A stretch of 64,000 bases of DNA from Roseococcus microcysteis. GTDB lineage: Bacteria; Pseudomonadota; Alphaproteobacteria; Acetobacterales; Acetobacteraceae. The DNA lies in the NCBI RefSeq assembly GCF_014764365.1, contig NZ_CP061718.1, positions 434,001-498,000 on the forward strand, written 5' to 3'. The notes below the pieces were generated by a model, which saw nothing but the letters and a program-made list of their open reading frames with translations, made no database searches and was not told the DNA's origin. Both the position numbers and the translations under genes were made by a program. The first letter of the stretch is position 1; every line of letters starts with the position of its first letter. This document shows positions 53,069 to 62,408 of the stretch, in pieces.

Positions 53069-55174
53069 TCAGGTGCCCGGATTGAACCAGGCGCCGCGCC
53101 AGTCGATGGCGCCGACACCGAAGTCGAAGATCACGCTGACTTCGATCCCGTCCGCGCCCTGGACCGGTCCGGTGGTGACCTGCGGCCCCTCCGCCCCGTT
53201 CAGGTAGCCATAGACGTAGACCGGCGCGCTCAGCGGGTCGGAGAAGAGGTACCAGCGGTTCGCCCCGATGAGCGGCTCGACGAGCGGCTGCACGAAGCCC
53301 GCGAAGACGTTCGCGTTGCCGATCTGGTTGGCGGCGACGCTGATGGTGAGCTGCCGCGCCGCGAGCTCCTGGCTCGGGCCCACCAGCAGCCGCATGGTGC
53401 TGCCGATCGAGATGGGCAGGCCGTCCAGCGTCTTCTGGCGCATGATCGCCGCGCGGCCGACGGCGAGGTTCGGCAGGTCGAGGGCGGAGCCCGCGCCGGC
53501 CTTGTTCGCGCGCCCCGCGCCCGTACCGAACACGGTGGCGTTGCCGCTGGTGAGCGTCGGGCCGTCGCCATTGCCGCTGTTCAGCAGCTGGTAGGCCGTC
53601 GCGTTCTCGAACTCGGCGACGCGGCGGCCGATCGCCGCGGCGAAGTCGGTGAAGGCGCCGAGGTCGTCGTTCACCAGCATCGGTCGCGTCACGCGGATGC
53701 GCCGCGCGAAGGTCTGCAGGACGACGATCTCCTGGCCCTCGGACATGGTGCCGACCTGGATCTCACCGTTCTCCAGCAGCGGCAGAAGGGTCGGGAAGTC
53801 GCCGATGCGCAGGTGCCGGTGCGGCTTGAAGTCGCGGAAGTCGCGGCGGAGGAAGATCTGCCGGTAGGTCGGCTGCGCCGGCGCGTAGGCGGCGAGCAGC
53901 ATCTTGTTGGCGGCGGCCGAGAGCAGCGCCGGGAAGTCGGAGCTGGTGTGGAAGGCGCGCTCGGCGAGGAGCGTCGGGTTGCGCGGCGGATTGCGATCGC
54001 CCCGGCGCGCGAGGAGCTCGCGCAGCATGTCGGAGGGGCGCCAGCCCATGAACTCGGCGTGGCGGCCAGCGCCGGGGCCGGTGCTGGGCGGCTGGTAGCC
54101 CGGCATGGAGCGGGCGGCGAGCGCCTCGGCCATGGCGTCGAGCAGCTGCGCCGGGTCATCGTGGCCGGGGCCGCTCTCCGGGCGGGCCGGGAGCGTGGGG
54201 CGGGCCGTCTGCGCCTGGGTGAAGGCCTCCCACAGCCGGGCGCGCAGCACCTCGGGGCTGGCGCGATCGCGCATCGCGGCCTGGCGCAGCGCGTCGATGG
54301 TGTCGGCGGGGAGCAGGCCGCGCGCCGCGGCGAGCACCGGCTCGTAGCTGGCGATGCGTTCGGCGACGGCGCGCTCGGCCTCGGCGCGGATCGCGTCGAG
54401 GTCGATCGGCGGGGCGGCCGGCGCGTGCGCGGCGCGGGTGGGCTCGGGCGGCGGGGCGCTCGGCGTAGTGGTCACGGGATTCTCCTGGGGCGGCGTGGAC
54501 GGCGCGGCGGAGGGCGGCGCCGCGGGCGGGGCAGCCGGGGTCTCCGGCGTCGTCTCGGGCATGATGGGTTCCTCGTCAGGCAGGGCGGGTTCGATCGCCG
54601 GCGCGGGGAGGCCCTGCTCCCCCTGCGCGCGGACCGCCGCATCCCGATCCACCGGGACCGGCACGACGGAGATCTCGAAGGGCTCCCAATCCACCGCGCG
54701 GTGGACGGTCTCGCCGGTCGCGGCGTCGGGCCGCGGCTCGTAGCGGTGAACGCGGTAGCCGACGCTCACCGCGCGCAACGTGCCGTCGGCGATGCGCTGC
54801 CAGACCGGCTCCACGTCGGCGGCGGTGCTGAACTGCAGCGTGGCGTAGCCGCGGCCGCGCTCGAGGCGGGCAGCGGTGACGCGCCCGAGCACGTCGCGGG
54901 CGTCGCCGCGCCGGTGGGTGTTCAGCACCGGGGCCTGGCCCGAGCGGAGCGCCTCCATGCGCACCGCGTTCGGCGACATCTCCAACTCCTCGGTGATCAG
55001 GCCGAGGGCGGGGACGAAGTTGCGGGCGCGGGCGCCGGTCGACCACACCACCTCGACGGTGCGCGCAGCACGATCGACGGTGGCCGGGGCCGCCAGCGCG
55101 CGCTGCGCCACGATCGGCATGGCAGGGTCATCCGGCGCGGGGTCGCCCCCGCCCGGTTCGGTCGTCTCAGTCAT
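53069..55174 (-). CDS. prohead protease / major capsid protein fusion (HK97-like)
   Basis: A 701-aa polyprotein. The N-terminal about 200 residues are the HK97-type prohead protease with the catalytic His in APVLNTHRRGDARD (His87) and Ser in LRAVSVGYRVH (Ser137). A Pro/Ala/Thr-rich linker (about 205-250) leads to a helical scaffold-like segment (about 255-330) and the major capsid fold (FLRRDFRDFKPHRHLRIGDFPTLLPL, MLVNDDLGAFTDF, RLLVGPSQELAARQL). Such fusions are known in some alphaproteobacterial phages. Cleavage between the parts is expected during head maturation. Confidence 0.9.
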   Translation of the reverse strand: MTETTEPGGGDPAPDDPAMPIVAQRALAAPATVDRAARTVEVVWSTGARARNFVPALGLITEELEMSPNAVRMEALRSGQAPVLNTHRRGDARDVLGRVTAARLERGRGYATLQFSTAADVEPVWQRIADGTLRAVSVGYRVHRYEPRPDAATGETVHRAVDWEPFEISVVPVPVDRDAAVRAQGEQGLPAPAIEPALPDEEPIMPETTPETPAAPPAAPPSAAPSTPPQENPVTTTPSAPPPEPTRAAHAPAAPPIDLDAIRAEAERAVAERIASYEPVLAAARGLLPADTIDALRQAAMRDRASPEVLRARLWEAFTQAQTARPTLPARPESGPGHDDPAQLLDAMAEALAARSMPGYQPPSTGPGAGRHAEFMGWRPSDMLRELLARRGDRNPPRNPTLLAERAFHTSSDFPALLSAAANKMLLAAYAPAQPTYRQIFLRRDFRDFKPHRHLRIGDFPTLLPLLENGEIQVGTMSEGQEIVVLQTFARRIRVTRPMLVNDDLGAFTDFAAAIGRRVAEFENATAYQLLNSGNGDGPTLTSGNATVFGTGAGRANKAGAGSALDLPNLAVGRAAIMRQKTLDGLPISIGSTMRLLVGPSQELAARQLTISVAANQIGNANVFAGFVQPLVEPLIGANRWYLFSDPLSAPVYVYGYLNGAEGPQVTTGPVQGADGIEVSVIFDFGVGAIDWRGAWFNPGT

Positions 55175-55199
55175 GCTGGATTCCTGGCGGCCGCCGCCG

Positions 55200-56693
55200 C
55201 TACGGCGCGGCGTAGCCCTGCGCGTTGACGTAGACCTGCGCGCCGGTGGTCAGGCAGGCGAAGTTCACCGCCGTCGCCGCCGTGCCGCGCAGCGGGGTCG
55301 GGAAGGTGATGTCCACCGGGGTCGCCATCGCCGCCGGCAGCAGCTGCCGCCAGATCACCGTTGCCCCGTCCTTGATCACCACCTCCGTCGCGACGGTCGC
55401 ATGCGCGTTCCGCAGGTCGATCGAGGTCACGTAGTTCCGAATGCCCGCCGCGGCTGCCGCCTTGAGCACCACGTCGGTGGTGTTGACGATCCCGCCCGCG
55501 GCGCCGGCGTACTGCCAATCCGCCTCCGGGATCGAGAAGGGCTTGTTCACCAGCGCGCCGATCAGCGTCGCGAGCAGGTCGATGCCGCGGCCGGTGGTCA
55601 CCGCCGTCGGGTTGGCCGATAGCCCAGTCGCGACCAGCACCGGCAGCGCGCCGTTCGTGTTGCGCGCCTGGCCGCCCACCGCCGTCAGCGTCGGCGCGAT
55701 GCTGCTCAGCACGTTGACCCCGAGCCCCTGGCCGGCGACCGACTGGCCGCGCCCTGCGGTGATCTCGGTGGTGAGCTCGGCGTAGTCCGCGATGGTGACG
55801 AACTGCACCTTCACGTCGGTGCTCGAGGCCGGCGCCAGGTTGCGCGAGACCGAGGCCCAGCCGGTGTTGAGGTAGGCGCCGGAGAAGGTCGAGCCGACGA
55901 GGTCGAAGCTGTTCGCGTCGATGACCGTGATCGTGAAGGTGCCGTTCGCCCCGGGCACGCCGGAGACGTCGGCGACCGTGACCATGTCGTTCGTCGCGAA
56001 GCCATGCGCGGCCCGGGTGATCCGCACCAGGCCGGAGCCGTTGTTGGCGACCGCCGAGATGCCGTTGATGAACTGCCGGTTCCGCACCCGGATCCGGAAG
56101 CGGTAGAGCGCATTCGGCTCCGGGATCTGCTGGTGGCGGACATAGGAGTTCGAGCGCGCCGCCGTGGTGTCGATCTGCCTTCCGTGGAACCAGCACTCGT
56201 CGTTGGTCGGCTCGATCTCCAGCACCGACCAGCCGGTGGGGACGGTGGTCGGGATCGGCGAGCCCGAGGAACTCGCCAACCGTGGCGCGCCCTCGCTCTG
56301 CACCTCATAATTCGCGAGCGTCGGGCTGGTGCCGTCGAGCCGCCAGGCGGCGGCGCTGCGGCCGTCGGGCTGGGCGGAGGTCGGATCGACCGAGACCAGC
56401 TCGAGCCAGACCGACTGGCCAGCGATGCGCTGGCTCAGGTTCACCGCCACCATGACGCGCAGCGGGATGGTGAAGGCGGTGCGGCTCGTCAGCACCAGCT
56501 CGTCGTCGAGGGTCGTGCCGGTCGAGATGGTGACGGTGCCGTCGGCGACCGCGAGCGCCATGCCGCTGCCGCTGGCGGCGACGTCCCAGCGGGCCGGGTT
56601 GATCTCGGTCCCGTTGAAGCTGTCGCGGAACTTCTTCTGCATGCTCTTGATCTTGAGCATGTCGTCCGTCCAGTCATAGGCGCCGGCGATCAT
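55200..56693 (-). CDS. phage structural protein with an FCCH-like domain
   Basis: A 497-aa protein between portal and protease-capsid genes. The middle RITRAAHGFATNDMVTVADVSGVPGANGTFTITVIDANSFDLVGSTFSG matches the repeat often labelled ubiquitin-activating E1 FCCH-like in phages. The N-terminus is beta-rich (FNGTEINPARWDVAASGSG). The C-terminus (TFPTPLRGTAATAVNFACLTTGAQVYVNAQGYAAP) resembles head-decoration or fibre ends. Function unknown; probably virion. It overlaps the portal gene by 4 nt. Confidence 0.65.
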   Translation of the reverse strand: MIAGAYDWTDDMLKIKSMQKKFRDSFNGTEINPARWDVAASGSGMALAVADGTVTISTGTTLDDELVLTSRTAFTIPLRVMVAVNLSQRIAGQSVWLELVSVDPTSAQPDGRSAAAWRLDGTSPTLANYEVQSEGAPRLASSSGSPIPTTVPTGWSVLEIEPTNDECWFHGRQIDTTAARSNSYVRHQQIPEPNALYRFRIRVRNRQFINGISAVANNGSGLVRITRAAHGFATNDMVTVADVSGVPGANGTFTITVIDANSFDLVGSTFSGAYLNTGWASVSRNLAPASSTDVKVQFVTIADYAELTTEITAGRGQSVAGQGLGVNVLSSIAPTLTAVGGQARNTNGALPVLVATGLSANPTAVTTGRGIDLLATLIGALVNKPFSIPEADWQYAGAAGGIVNTTDVVLKAAAAAGIRNYVTSIDLRNAHATVATEVVIKDGATVIWRQLLPAAMATPVDITFPTPLRGTAATAVNFACLTTGAQVYVNAQGYAAP

Positions 56694-58159
56694 CGGGGCT
56701 CTCCTGCAGCAGGCGCGGCGGCGCCGGTGGCGGCGATCTCGACGGCGGCCATCTGCGCGGCGTCCTGGGCGGCACCGGACTTCGCGACGCGACGCGGATC
56801 GGTGTCGAGCGAGATGCCCGCTTCGTCGAGCAGCGCATTGGCCTCGCGGATCATCTCCACCGCGGCCCGAAAATCGTAGCCGAAGGCACCGGCGGCCTCG
56901 GGCTGCGGCACGAAGCCGGCGCGGACCTGGGCGATGAGGGCGGTGGTGTCCTTCAGCGGATCGATCATCTCGTGTGCCGGTGGGACGTGGCTGACACCGT
57001 CCGGCATCTCCGTACCCCAGAGCCCGAGCAGCGCGCCCTGGGCGTGGAAGCGGTCGGCGATGGGTCGCACCAGCATCGGGATCAGCATCCCGTACTGGAC
57101 TTGCTCGCAGAGCCGGCGGAACTCGATCTTGCCGGCGCGGAGCGACGAGTAGTTCGCCTGCGTCAGGTCGCCGGAGACCTGGTCGTAAGTCAGGCCCGCG
57201 CCGACGGCGGCGGCTTCGAGCGCGCGGCGGGCAAAAGCGGCGTGCGAACCGCCGCCCGAGGGGTTCACCACCTCCACCGAGCCCATGCCACGACGGTAGA
57301 GGATCATCCCCGGCTCGAAGCTCTCCACCGTCCGGCCCTGGGCATCGCGGAGCAGGCCGGCGGCGGCGCCCGTCAGCGCCTCATCGCCCTCCTCGGTGAC
57401 GACCGCCGCCAGGCACGCCTCGATCTTCGCCTTCATCAGCAGCGCCGCCTCGTAGTCGCCGAGGTCACGCAGCCGAAGGAGGATGGGCGCGAGCCAGGAG
57501 ACGTCGCGCAGCTGGCCCGGTCGGCGCTTGCGGTAGACGTGCAACACATCGCCGGCCGGGATGCGCTCGCTGCTGAGCCAGGTCGCGCCCGGCAGGATCC
57601 AGGCCGCGCCGGGATGCACCCTGTGTAGCCAGTAGCCGACCGGCTCTCCCGCTTCGCCAAGGGCGATGCCCTGGATGGTCTGCGCGCCACTGACCGTCCC
57701 GTTTCGCGCCGTGTCGAGGTGGTCGCTCTCCAGCACCTGCAGGCGCAAGCCGATCGGGTTCGTCAGCGACGTAGCTGTCATCAGGAAGCGAACGAAGCAC
57801 TCGCCGCTCTCGACGACGGCGCGCATGACCAGCGCCTGCAGCCCGTAGAGGTCGAGCCGGCCCTCGGCGTCGCAGGCCGTGCTCTCCGCCCAACGCCGCC
57901 ACGCATCGGCATGGAGCGCATCCGGCCAGCGGGTCGTGATGCCCGCGCCCACCGCATTGCCGGTCCAGAGGTCGACGATGCGGCTGGCGTAGGGGTCGTT
58001 GCGGACGGCATCCCGCGCGCGGCGCGCCACCGTCGCCGCGGCCATGCCAACCTCGGCCGTGGCGCTGCCCCCGGACGGGGCCCAGGCAGAGGCGCGCTGG
58101 TCCTGCGCCGCCGCATAGCCCCGCAGCGCGTTCCACGCGTCTCGTAGCCGCCCCATCAC
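56690..58159 (-). CDS. phage portal protein (lambda gpB family)
   Basis: A 489-aa portal, the dodecameric DNA gate at one capsid vertex. ARDAVRNDPYASRIVDLWTGNAVGAGI, QVLESDHLD, DVLHVYRKRRPGQLRDVSWLAPILLRLRDLGDYEAALL and LTYDQVSGDLTQANYSSLRAGKIEFRR are hallmark lambda-type portal motifs. The length is normal. It overlaps the gpW-like gene and the following gene by 4 nt each. Confidence 0.95.
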   Translation of the reverse strand: MMGRLRDAWNALRGYAAAQDQRASAWAPSGGSATAEVGMAAATVARRARDAVRNDPYASRIVDLWTGNAVGAGITTRWPDALHADAWRRWAESTACDAEGRLDLYGLQALVMRAVVESGECFVRFLMTATSLTNPIGLRLQVLESDHLDTARNGTVSGAQTIQGIALGEAGEPVGYWLHRVHPGAAWILPGATWLSSERIPAGDVLHVYRKRRPGQLRDVSWLAPILLRLRDLGDYEAALLMKAKIEACLAAVVTEEGDEALTGAAAGLLRDAQGRTVESFEPGMILYRRGMGSVEVVNPSGGGSHAAFARRALEAAAVGAGLTYDQVSGDLTQANYSSLRAGKIEFRRLCEQVQYGMLIPMLVRPIADRFHAQGALLGLWGTEMPDGVSHVPPAHEMIDPLKDTTALIAQVRAGFVPQPEAAGAFGYDFRAAVEMIREANALLDEAGISLDTDPRRVAKSGAAQDAAQMAAVEIAATGAAAPAAGEPR

Positions 58160-58392
58160 CTGGTTCCCTCGCGGGAGAAGCTGGCCAGCGTCACGGACGG
58201 GCGGCGGGCCGCCGTCATCTCCGCCCCGCGCAGCACCGCCAGCGCGCGGCCGAGCTCATCCAGGCTGCGGTACTCCACCGTCCGCCCGTCGAAAGTCACG
58301 CGCGTGGTGCCCCCCGTGTAGGCTGCCGCCAGTGCAGCTGCGCGGCTGCCGGCCGGCTGCGCCAGCGCCCACGCCAAGACGAGTGGAGTCAT
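58156..58392 (-). CDS. phage head-tail joining protein, gpW-like
   Basis: A 78-aa protein just upstream of the portal gene. YTGGTTRVTFDGRTVEYRSLDELGRALAVLRGAE is typical of the gpW-like family in phages with GpA terminase. It overlaps the portal gene by 4 nt. Confidence 0.75.
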   Translation of the reverse strand: MTPLVLAWALAQPAGSRAAALAAAYTGGTTRVTFDGRTVEYRSLDELGRALAVLRGAEMTAARRPSVTLASFSREGTR

Positions 58393-58470
58393 GCAATCCT
58401 CGACCTTGCCAGTTCTCAGGCAGCAACCGGCGCCGTAGTCTATTGCGCAATCCGACTGAGGACCGGCGCC

Positions 58471-59382
58471 TTGGCTTCATTCTTGTGCAAGTTCAATGGA
58501 AGGCTTTGTCCCGATGGGCTTGCTGTGCCGACCGCAGCATCCCAGTGGGAGGGAGGAACCATCAATGTTCCTCGGCCCCATCGCACCACAGACGCGGACG
58601 CCACCGAGATTCCCGAGATGAGGGTTGGCGACACGCTCTATCTCTGGGTGCACGAACGCGAGCCCGGAAGCCATGGTAGGGGCCTCACCGCGAAGGCAAG
58701 AGCTGCCGAGATTTCAGCAGACGGTCCGAGCGATCTCAACGTGCGGATCACGCAGGTTCGTCTCATCAGGCCGCCGGTGTCGTACGAGCAGATCAGAGAC
58801 GCGGGCTCGGGCCGATCGGAAGTCGGTGATCGATTGAGCTACGCGTTGCGGCAAACCATGCACATCCTGCCGCTTCACGTTGATGAGTGGGAACGCCATT
58901 ACCGTCACTTCGCCCTCGCTGTTCACGAGCGGAACGCGGCGTCGGCCCTGCAACAGCATCGCCAGGAGCAGCGCCAAGAACTGCTCGACCGGTTCCGAAA
59001 GGCATTAGCTCGGCCCTCACAAGGGGCGTTTCGAACAGCTGTTCTCCAGGACCATGACTTTCGCTGCGCTATCACGGGAGAGAGCACGCAGCAGGTACTT
59101 GAGGCAGCTCACGTGCTACCGTATGCGGCACATCCGGCTCACAGGACCAATCCGCTGAATGGAATCGCGCTGCGCGCGGATCTGCACCGCCTCTTCGATG
59201 CTGGTCTGCTGAGCGTTTCCGACGGACGCGTTGTCCTCTGCAAGACCCTTGATCGCAGTCACTACCAGCCGCTGCACGGCAGCAGACTGACCACGAAGGC
59301 GCACCCGGATTATTTGCGTGAGCATCACGAGGCTGCCCTGTTGGCGCAAACGGAAGGGCGCCGAGCTACATCGCGGCGCTAG
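58471..59382 (+). CDS. EVE/PUA-like domain plus HNH endonuclease (putative modification-dependent nuclease)
   Basis: A 303-aa protein on the strand opposite to the phage genes, between gpW-like and terminase. The N-terminal half (WEGGTINVPRPH, EMRVGDTLYLWVHEREPGSHGRGLTAKARAAEIS, ITQVRLIRPPVSYEQI) looks like an EVE/PUA base-reading domain. The C-terminal third is an HNH_2 nuclease: CAITGESTQQVLEAAHVLPYAA and NPLNGIALRADLHRLFDAGL. Known EVE-HNH enzymes cut modified DNA. TTG 58471 with GAGG 9 nt upstream is the likely start. It is probably a cargo gene protecting the lysogen. The EVE assignment is by eye. Confidence 0.65.
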   Translation: MASFLCKFNGRLCPDGLAVPTAASQWEGGTINVPRPHRTTDADATEIPEMRVGDTLYLWVHEREPGSHGRGLTAKARAAEISADGPSDLNVRITQVRLIRPPVSYEQIRDAGSGRSEVGDRLSYALRQTMHILPLHVDEWERHYRHFALAVHERNAASALQQHRQEQRQELLDRFRKALARPSQGAFRTAVLQDHDFRCAITGESTQQVLEAAHVLPYAAHPAHRTNPLNGIALRADLHRLFDAGLLSVSDGRVVLCKTLDRSHYQPLHGSRLTTKAHPDYLREHHEAALLAQTEGRRATSRR

Positions 59383-59402
59383 CCGCTCGTCTCGCTACCT
59401 GC

Positions 59403-61373
59403 TTATCGAAGCCAGCCTGTGCGCGGCGCGAGCCAGGCCCTCGGGCGATGAGTGTCGGGTGCCGCCTGCGCGGGCGACGCCGGAGCGACATTCCCGTTGA
59501 CAGGAAGTTCGGCCGCAGGCAGCGACAGCGCATCGGCCATCCGCGCCCAGCGGCCGTCGCCCCAGCCATCCATCCCCAGCGCCGCCGCGGCCGCGCGGGC
59601 ATAGACCCGGCAGTCCAGCGCCTCGTTCCTCTCGCGCGTCTTCACCCACTCCAGCCGGCGAAAGCCGTTGCGGCCGGCCCGGGCGACGAGCTGCTCGGCG
59701 GTGAGCTGGCGGCAGAATTCCTCGCCCGCCGCGTGCACCGGCAGGTGCACGTAGCCCGGCGGGAACGGGTCGCCGCTCTCCTCGGTCGGCCGGTCGAGCT
59801 TCAACCAGCCGTAGGTCTCGGCCTTCAGGAAGGAGGATCCCACGGGCCAGACCTTCAGGCCGCCGAGCTTGCGGCCGTTCCGCCGCACCTCTGTCGCGGC
59901 CGGCTGACCGACCGCGGCGCGCAACCCATCCTGGCCCTTCACGGCGATGGCGCGGCCCGCACCGGCCCGCCGCACGAAGGCGTACACCTCCGCGGTGGTC
60001 ATGCCGTCGCCGCTGTCGATCGCCGCCATGGCGATCGGCAGGCGGTGCCCGCTCGCGTGTCGCCAGGTCTCGCCCAGCAGCAGCCGCAGCTCCTCCCACA
60101 CCAGCGCCTCGAACGGGTTCCCCGCCAGCACGCGGTGCTCGACCAGCCAGGACTGGCGGTCCTGGCCCCAGGCCCAGAGGCTCGCCTCGAGGCGATCGCG
60201 CTGAACGTCCACGCCCGCGGTGAGCAGCAGCCCGCCCATCGGCACGGTGCCGGCGGGCCAGTGCTCCCGGCGGTCGTAGAGGCGCTGCCAGTCCGGCGCC
60301 TCGCCCGCCTCCTGCCAGGTCTCGCCGAGCACGGTGTTCCGGAACGTCTTGATCGCCCGGTCGTCGCCCTGCGCGGCGAGCCAGAGCCGGGCGATCTCCG
60401 ACCAGGGCATCCAGCCCGGCGGCGAGTAGAGCGCCGAGATGTGGAAGCCGACGGCGTGCGGGTCCGTCGCCGTGGCCGTGGCCCGCCATTCCCCCGCGGC
60501 CAGCATCGCCGCCTTGTGCTGCTCGCCGATCGCCGCGTCGCAGTCCTCGCAGAGGTAGCGCGTCGTCTCGGGCTCGCCGTCGTCCCAGACCAGCCGCTCG
60601 AAGCGCAGGTGCTGGCGGTGGCCGCAATGCGGACAGGGCACGAAGTAGCGCCGCTGGTCGGTCGCAAGGTATTCGCGCTCGATCCGCGACAGCCCGGCGA
60701 TGGTCGGCGTGCTGACCAGCAGCATCTTGCGCCGCCAGCCGAAGGTCCGCGCCCGTGCCTCGGCGAGCGCGATCGGATCGCCCTCGCCCTCGACATCACC
60801 CGGATAAGCGTCGATCTCGTCGAGGAACAGGAAGCGCGCCGACATCGAGCGCAGGCCGACGGCGCTGTTCGCGCCAGTCATCACCAGCTGGCCGCCGGGG
60901 AACTCCTTGCTGAGCTGGCGATTGCCGCTGTCCCGCGAGCGGGCTGGTGCGACCCGCTCGCGGATCGCCGGCGTCTCCTCGACCAACGGATCGATGCGCT
61001 GGTCGGAGAAGCGCTTCGCCAGTTCCGTCGTCGGCTGCACCGCGAGCATCGGCCCGGGCGCGTGGTGGATGACGTAGCCGATCCAGTTGTTGCCGCACTC
61101 GGTGCCGCCGACCTGCGCGCCCTTCATGAAGACCACGCGCCGTGCCGGGTCCGCCGGCGACAGCGCGTCCATGATCTCGCGCAGATAGGGCGTGCGTGCG
61201 GTGCGCCACGGCCCGGGCTCGGCGGAGCCGCGGCTGCCGAGCAGGCGATGTCGGTCGGCCCATTCCGACACGAGCAGCGCCGGCTCCGGCGCCATGCCGT
61301 CGCGCCACGCCTGCAGTATTTTGGCGTCGCCCTCGAAGCGGCCGAGCTCGTCGAGCAGATGCTCGCCCACCAT
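59403..61373 (-). CDS. phage terminase large subunit (GpA family)
   Basis: A 656-aa packaging ATPase/nuclease. The N-terminal ATPase has RVVFMKGAQVGGTECGNNWIGYV (Walker A-like) and ARFLFLDEIDAYPGDVEGEGDP (Walker B). The middle CPHCGHRQHL and CEDCDAAIG cysteine pairs and the C-terminal nuclease part (TAGVDVQRDRLEASLWAWG, IAAIDSGDG-like AMAAIDSGDGMTTAEV) match lambda GpA relatives. Its start overlaps the small subunit stop by one nucleotide. The Ala-rich end is unusual but short. Confidence 0.95.
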   Translation of the reverse strand: MVGEHLLDELGRFEGDAKILQAWRDGMAPEPALLVSEWADRHRLLGSRGSAEPGPWRTARTPYLREIMDALSPADPARRVVFMKGAQVGGTECGNNWIGYVIHHAPGPMLAVQPTTELAKRFSDQRIDPLVEETPAIRERVAPARSRDSGNRQLSKEFPGGQLVMTGANSAVGLRSMSARFLFLDEIDAYPGDVEGEGDPIALAEARARTFGWRRKMLLVSTPTIAGLSRIEREYLATDQRRYFVPCPHCGHRQHLRFERLVWDDGEPETTRYLCEDCDAAIGEQHKAAMLAAGEWRATATATDPHAVGFHISALYSPPGWMPWSEIARLWLAAQGDDRAIKTFRNTVLGETWQEAGEAPDWQRLYDRREHWPAGTVPMGGLLLTAGVDVQRDRLEASLWAWGQDRQSWLVEHRVLAGNPFEALVWEELRLLLGETWRHASGHRLPIAMAAIDSGDGMTTAEVYAFVRRAGAGRAIAVKGQDGLRAAVGQPAATEVRRNGRKLGGLKVWPVGSSFLKAETYGWLKLDRPTEESGDPFPPGYVHLPVHAAGEEFCRQLTAEQLVARAGRNGFRRLEWVKTRERNEALDCRVYARAAAAALGMDGWGDGRWARMADALSLPAAELPVNGNVAPASPAQAAPDTHRPRAWLAPRTGWLR

Positions 61374-61951
61374 CAGCCGACGGTCACTCGGACATCGTGT
61401 CGCTCGGCCAGGTGCTGGCGCAGGCGCGTGTCCATCATGGTCTGCAGCCGATGCACATCGACGCCGAGCTCGGCCGCCATCTCGGCAGCGACGCGGGCGG
61501 GCCAGGCTAGGATGGCGTCGCGCTCCTCCTTGGCGAGCCGGTGCACGAGCAGGAGCGCGCGAGCCTTGTCGACCAGCTTGCCCTTTCGTTCGTCGAGCCG
61601 TAGCCGACGCTCCTGCGCCTTCAGCACCTCGTTCGCCGTGCGCGCATCGTGGAAGGTGTTCTGGGCGGCGCGCGGCAGGGGATCGGCGGCCGGCGGAATC
61701 GCGGCGACAGGCGGCGGCGATGCGGGCCGGGGTGCTGCCACTGCTGGCTGCACCAGAGTCGCGGTCTTCCGGACAGGATCGCTGCTGTCCGCCAGCCGCG
61801 CGCGAACCTTCTCGACATCCCAGGCGCCGTCGGCCTCGGGCGCGATGCGGCCGGCGCGCTGCGCCTTCTGCAACGCCGTGTGGGAGATGCCGAGGCGGCG
61901 CGCCACCTCGCGCTGCGAGGCCACGCGGCCCGGCTGCGCGGTGGCGATCAT
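61373..61951 (-). CDS. phage terminase small subunit-like protein (Nu1 type)
   Basis: A 192-aa protein. The N-terminal helix-turn-helix VASQREVARRLGISHTALQKAQRAGRI is the DNA-binding part of Nu1-like subunits. An Ala/Pro linker leads to a helical part (NTFHDARTANEVLKAQERRLRLDERKGKLVDKARALLLV) that would bind the large subunit. ATG 61951 is chosen; a TTG ten codons earlier is possible. Its position directly before the GpA-type gene agrees. Confidence 0.85.
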   Translation of the reverse strand: MIATAQPGRVASQREVARRLGISHTALQKAQRAGRIAPEADGAWDVEKVRARLADSSDPVRKTATLVQPAVAAPRPASPPPVAAIPPAADPLPRAAQNTFHDARTANEVLKAQERRLRLDERKGKLVDKARALLLVHRLAKEERDAILAWPARVAAEMAAELGVDVHRLQTMMDTRLRQHLAERHDVRVTVG

Positions 61952-62073
61952 GATGTGATCGAGGCCCCTCGAAGAAAGCAATCGCCGTCGTGCCGATGGC
62001 GCTTGGCTCAGCCCCCGCCGCAGCGCGAATGGTCGGTCACGCGCGGAGCACCGCGCGCCAGACGGAGACGAAG

Positions 62074-62310
62074 ATGACCGACCGCGAAGCCCGCGCCGCC
62101 CGCAATCAGCAGAAGAGCCTCGAAGCCTTCCTGCAGCAGAAGGCCCGCTTCGACGCGATGGTCGCCGAGCTTCAGCAGATGAGCGCGGATCACTTCGGGG
62201 CGGATCCCGAGGAGGTCCTCTGGGGCGAGGCGGCGACGCTCGAACACTGGAACAGCCGACTGGCGAGCGTGACCGATTGCTACTTCAAGCGCGGCGAATT
62301 CGCCGAGTAG
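62074..62310 (+). CDS. small hypothetical phage protein
   Basis: A 78-aa helical, charged protein (MTDREARAARNQQKSLEAFL...) with GGAG 8 nt before ATG 62074. No family is recognised. It is on the plus strand, divergent from the terminase genes, and is followed 98 bp later by the DUF3489 gene; the two may form a small early operon. Confidence 0.6.
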   Translation: MTDREARAARNQQKSLEAFLQQKARFDAMVAELQQMSADHFGADPEEVLWGEAATLEHWNSRLASVTDCYFKRGEFAE

Positions 62311-62408
62311 CCCGCCACGCGGCGCCGCCACCGCCCCGACAGGCAAGGCCTGCGGGGCTCGGGGTGGTAGCACCCGGCTGGTCGGGTGCCGAACCGGAGA
62401 TCCCGACG

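Noticed and set aside
59448-61958. Long plus-strand frame opposite the terminase genes
   Set aside because: Composition is a shadow of the high-GC terminase codons; the minus strand has clear terminase motifs.
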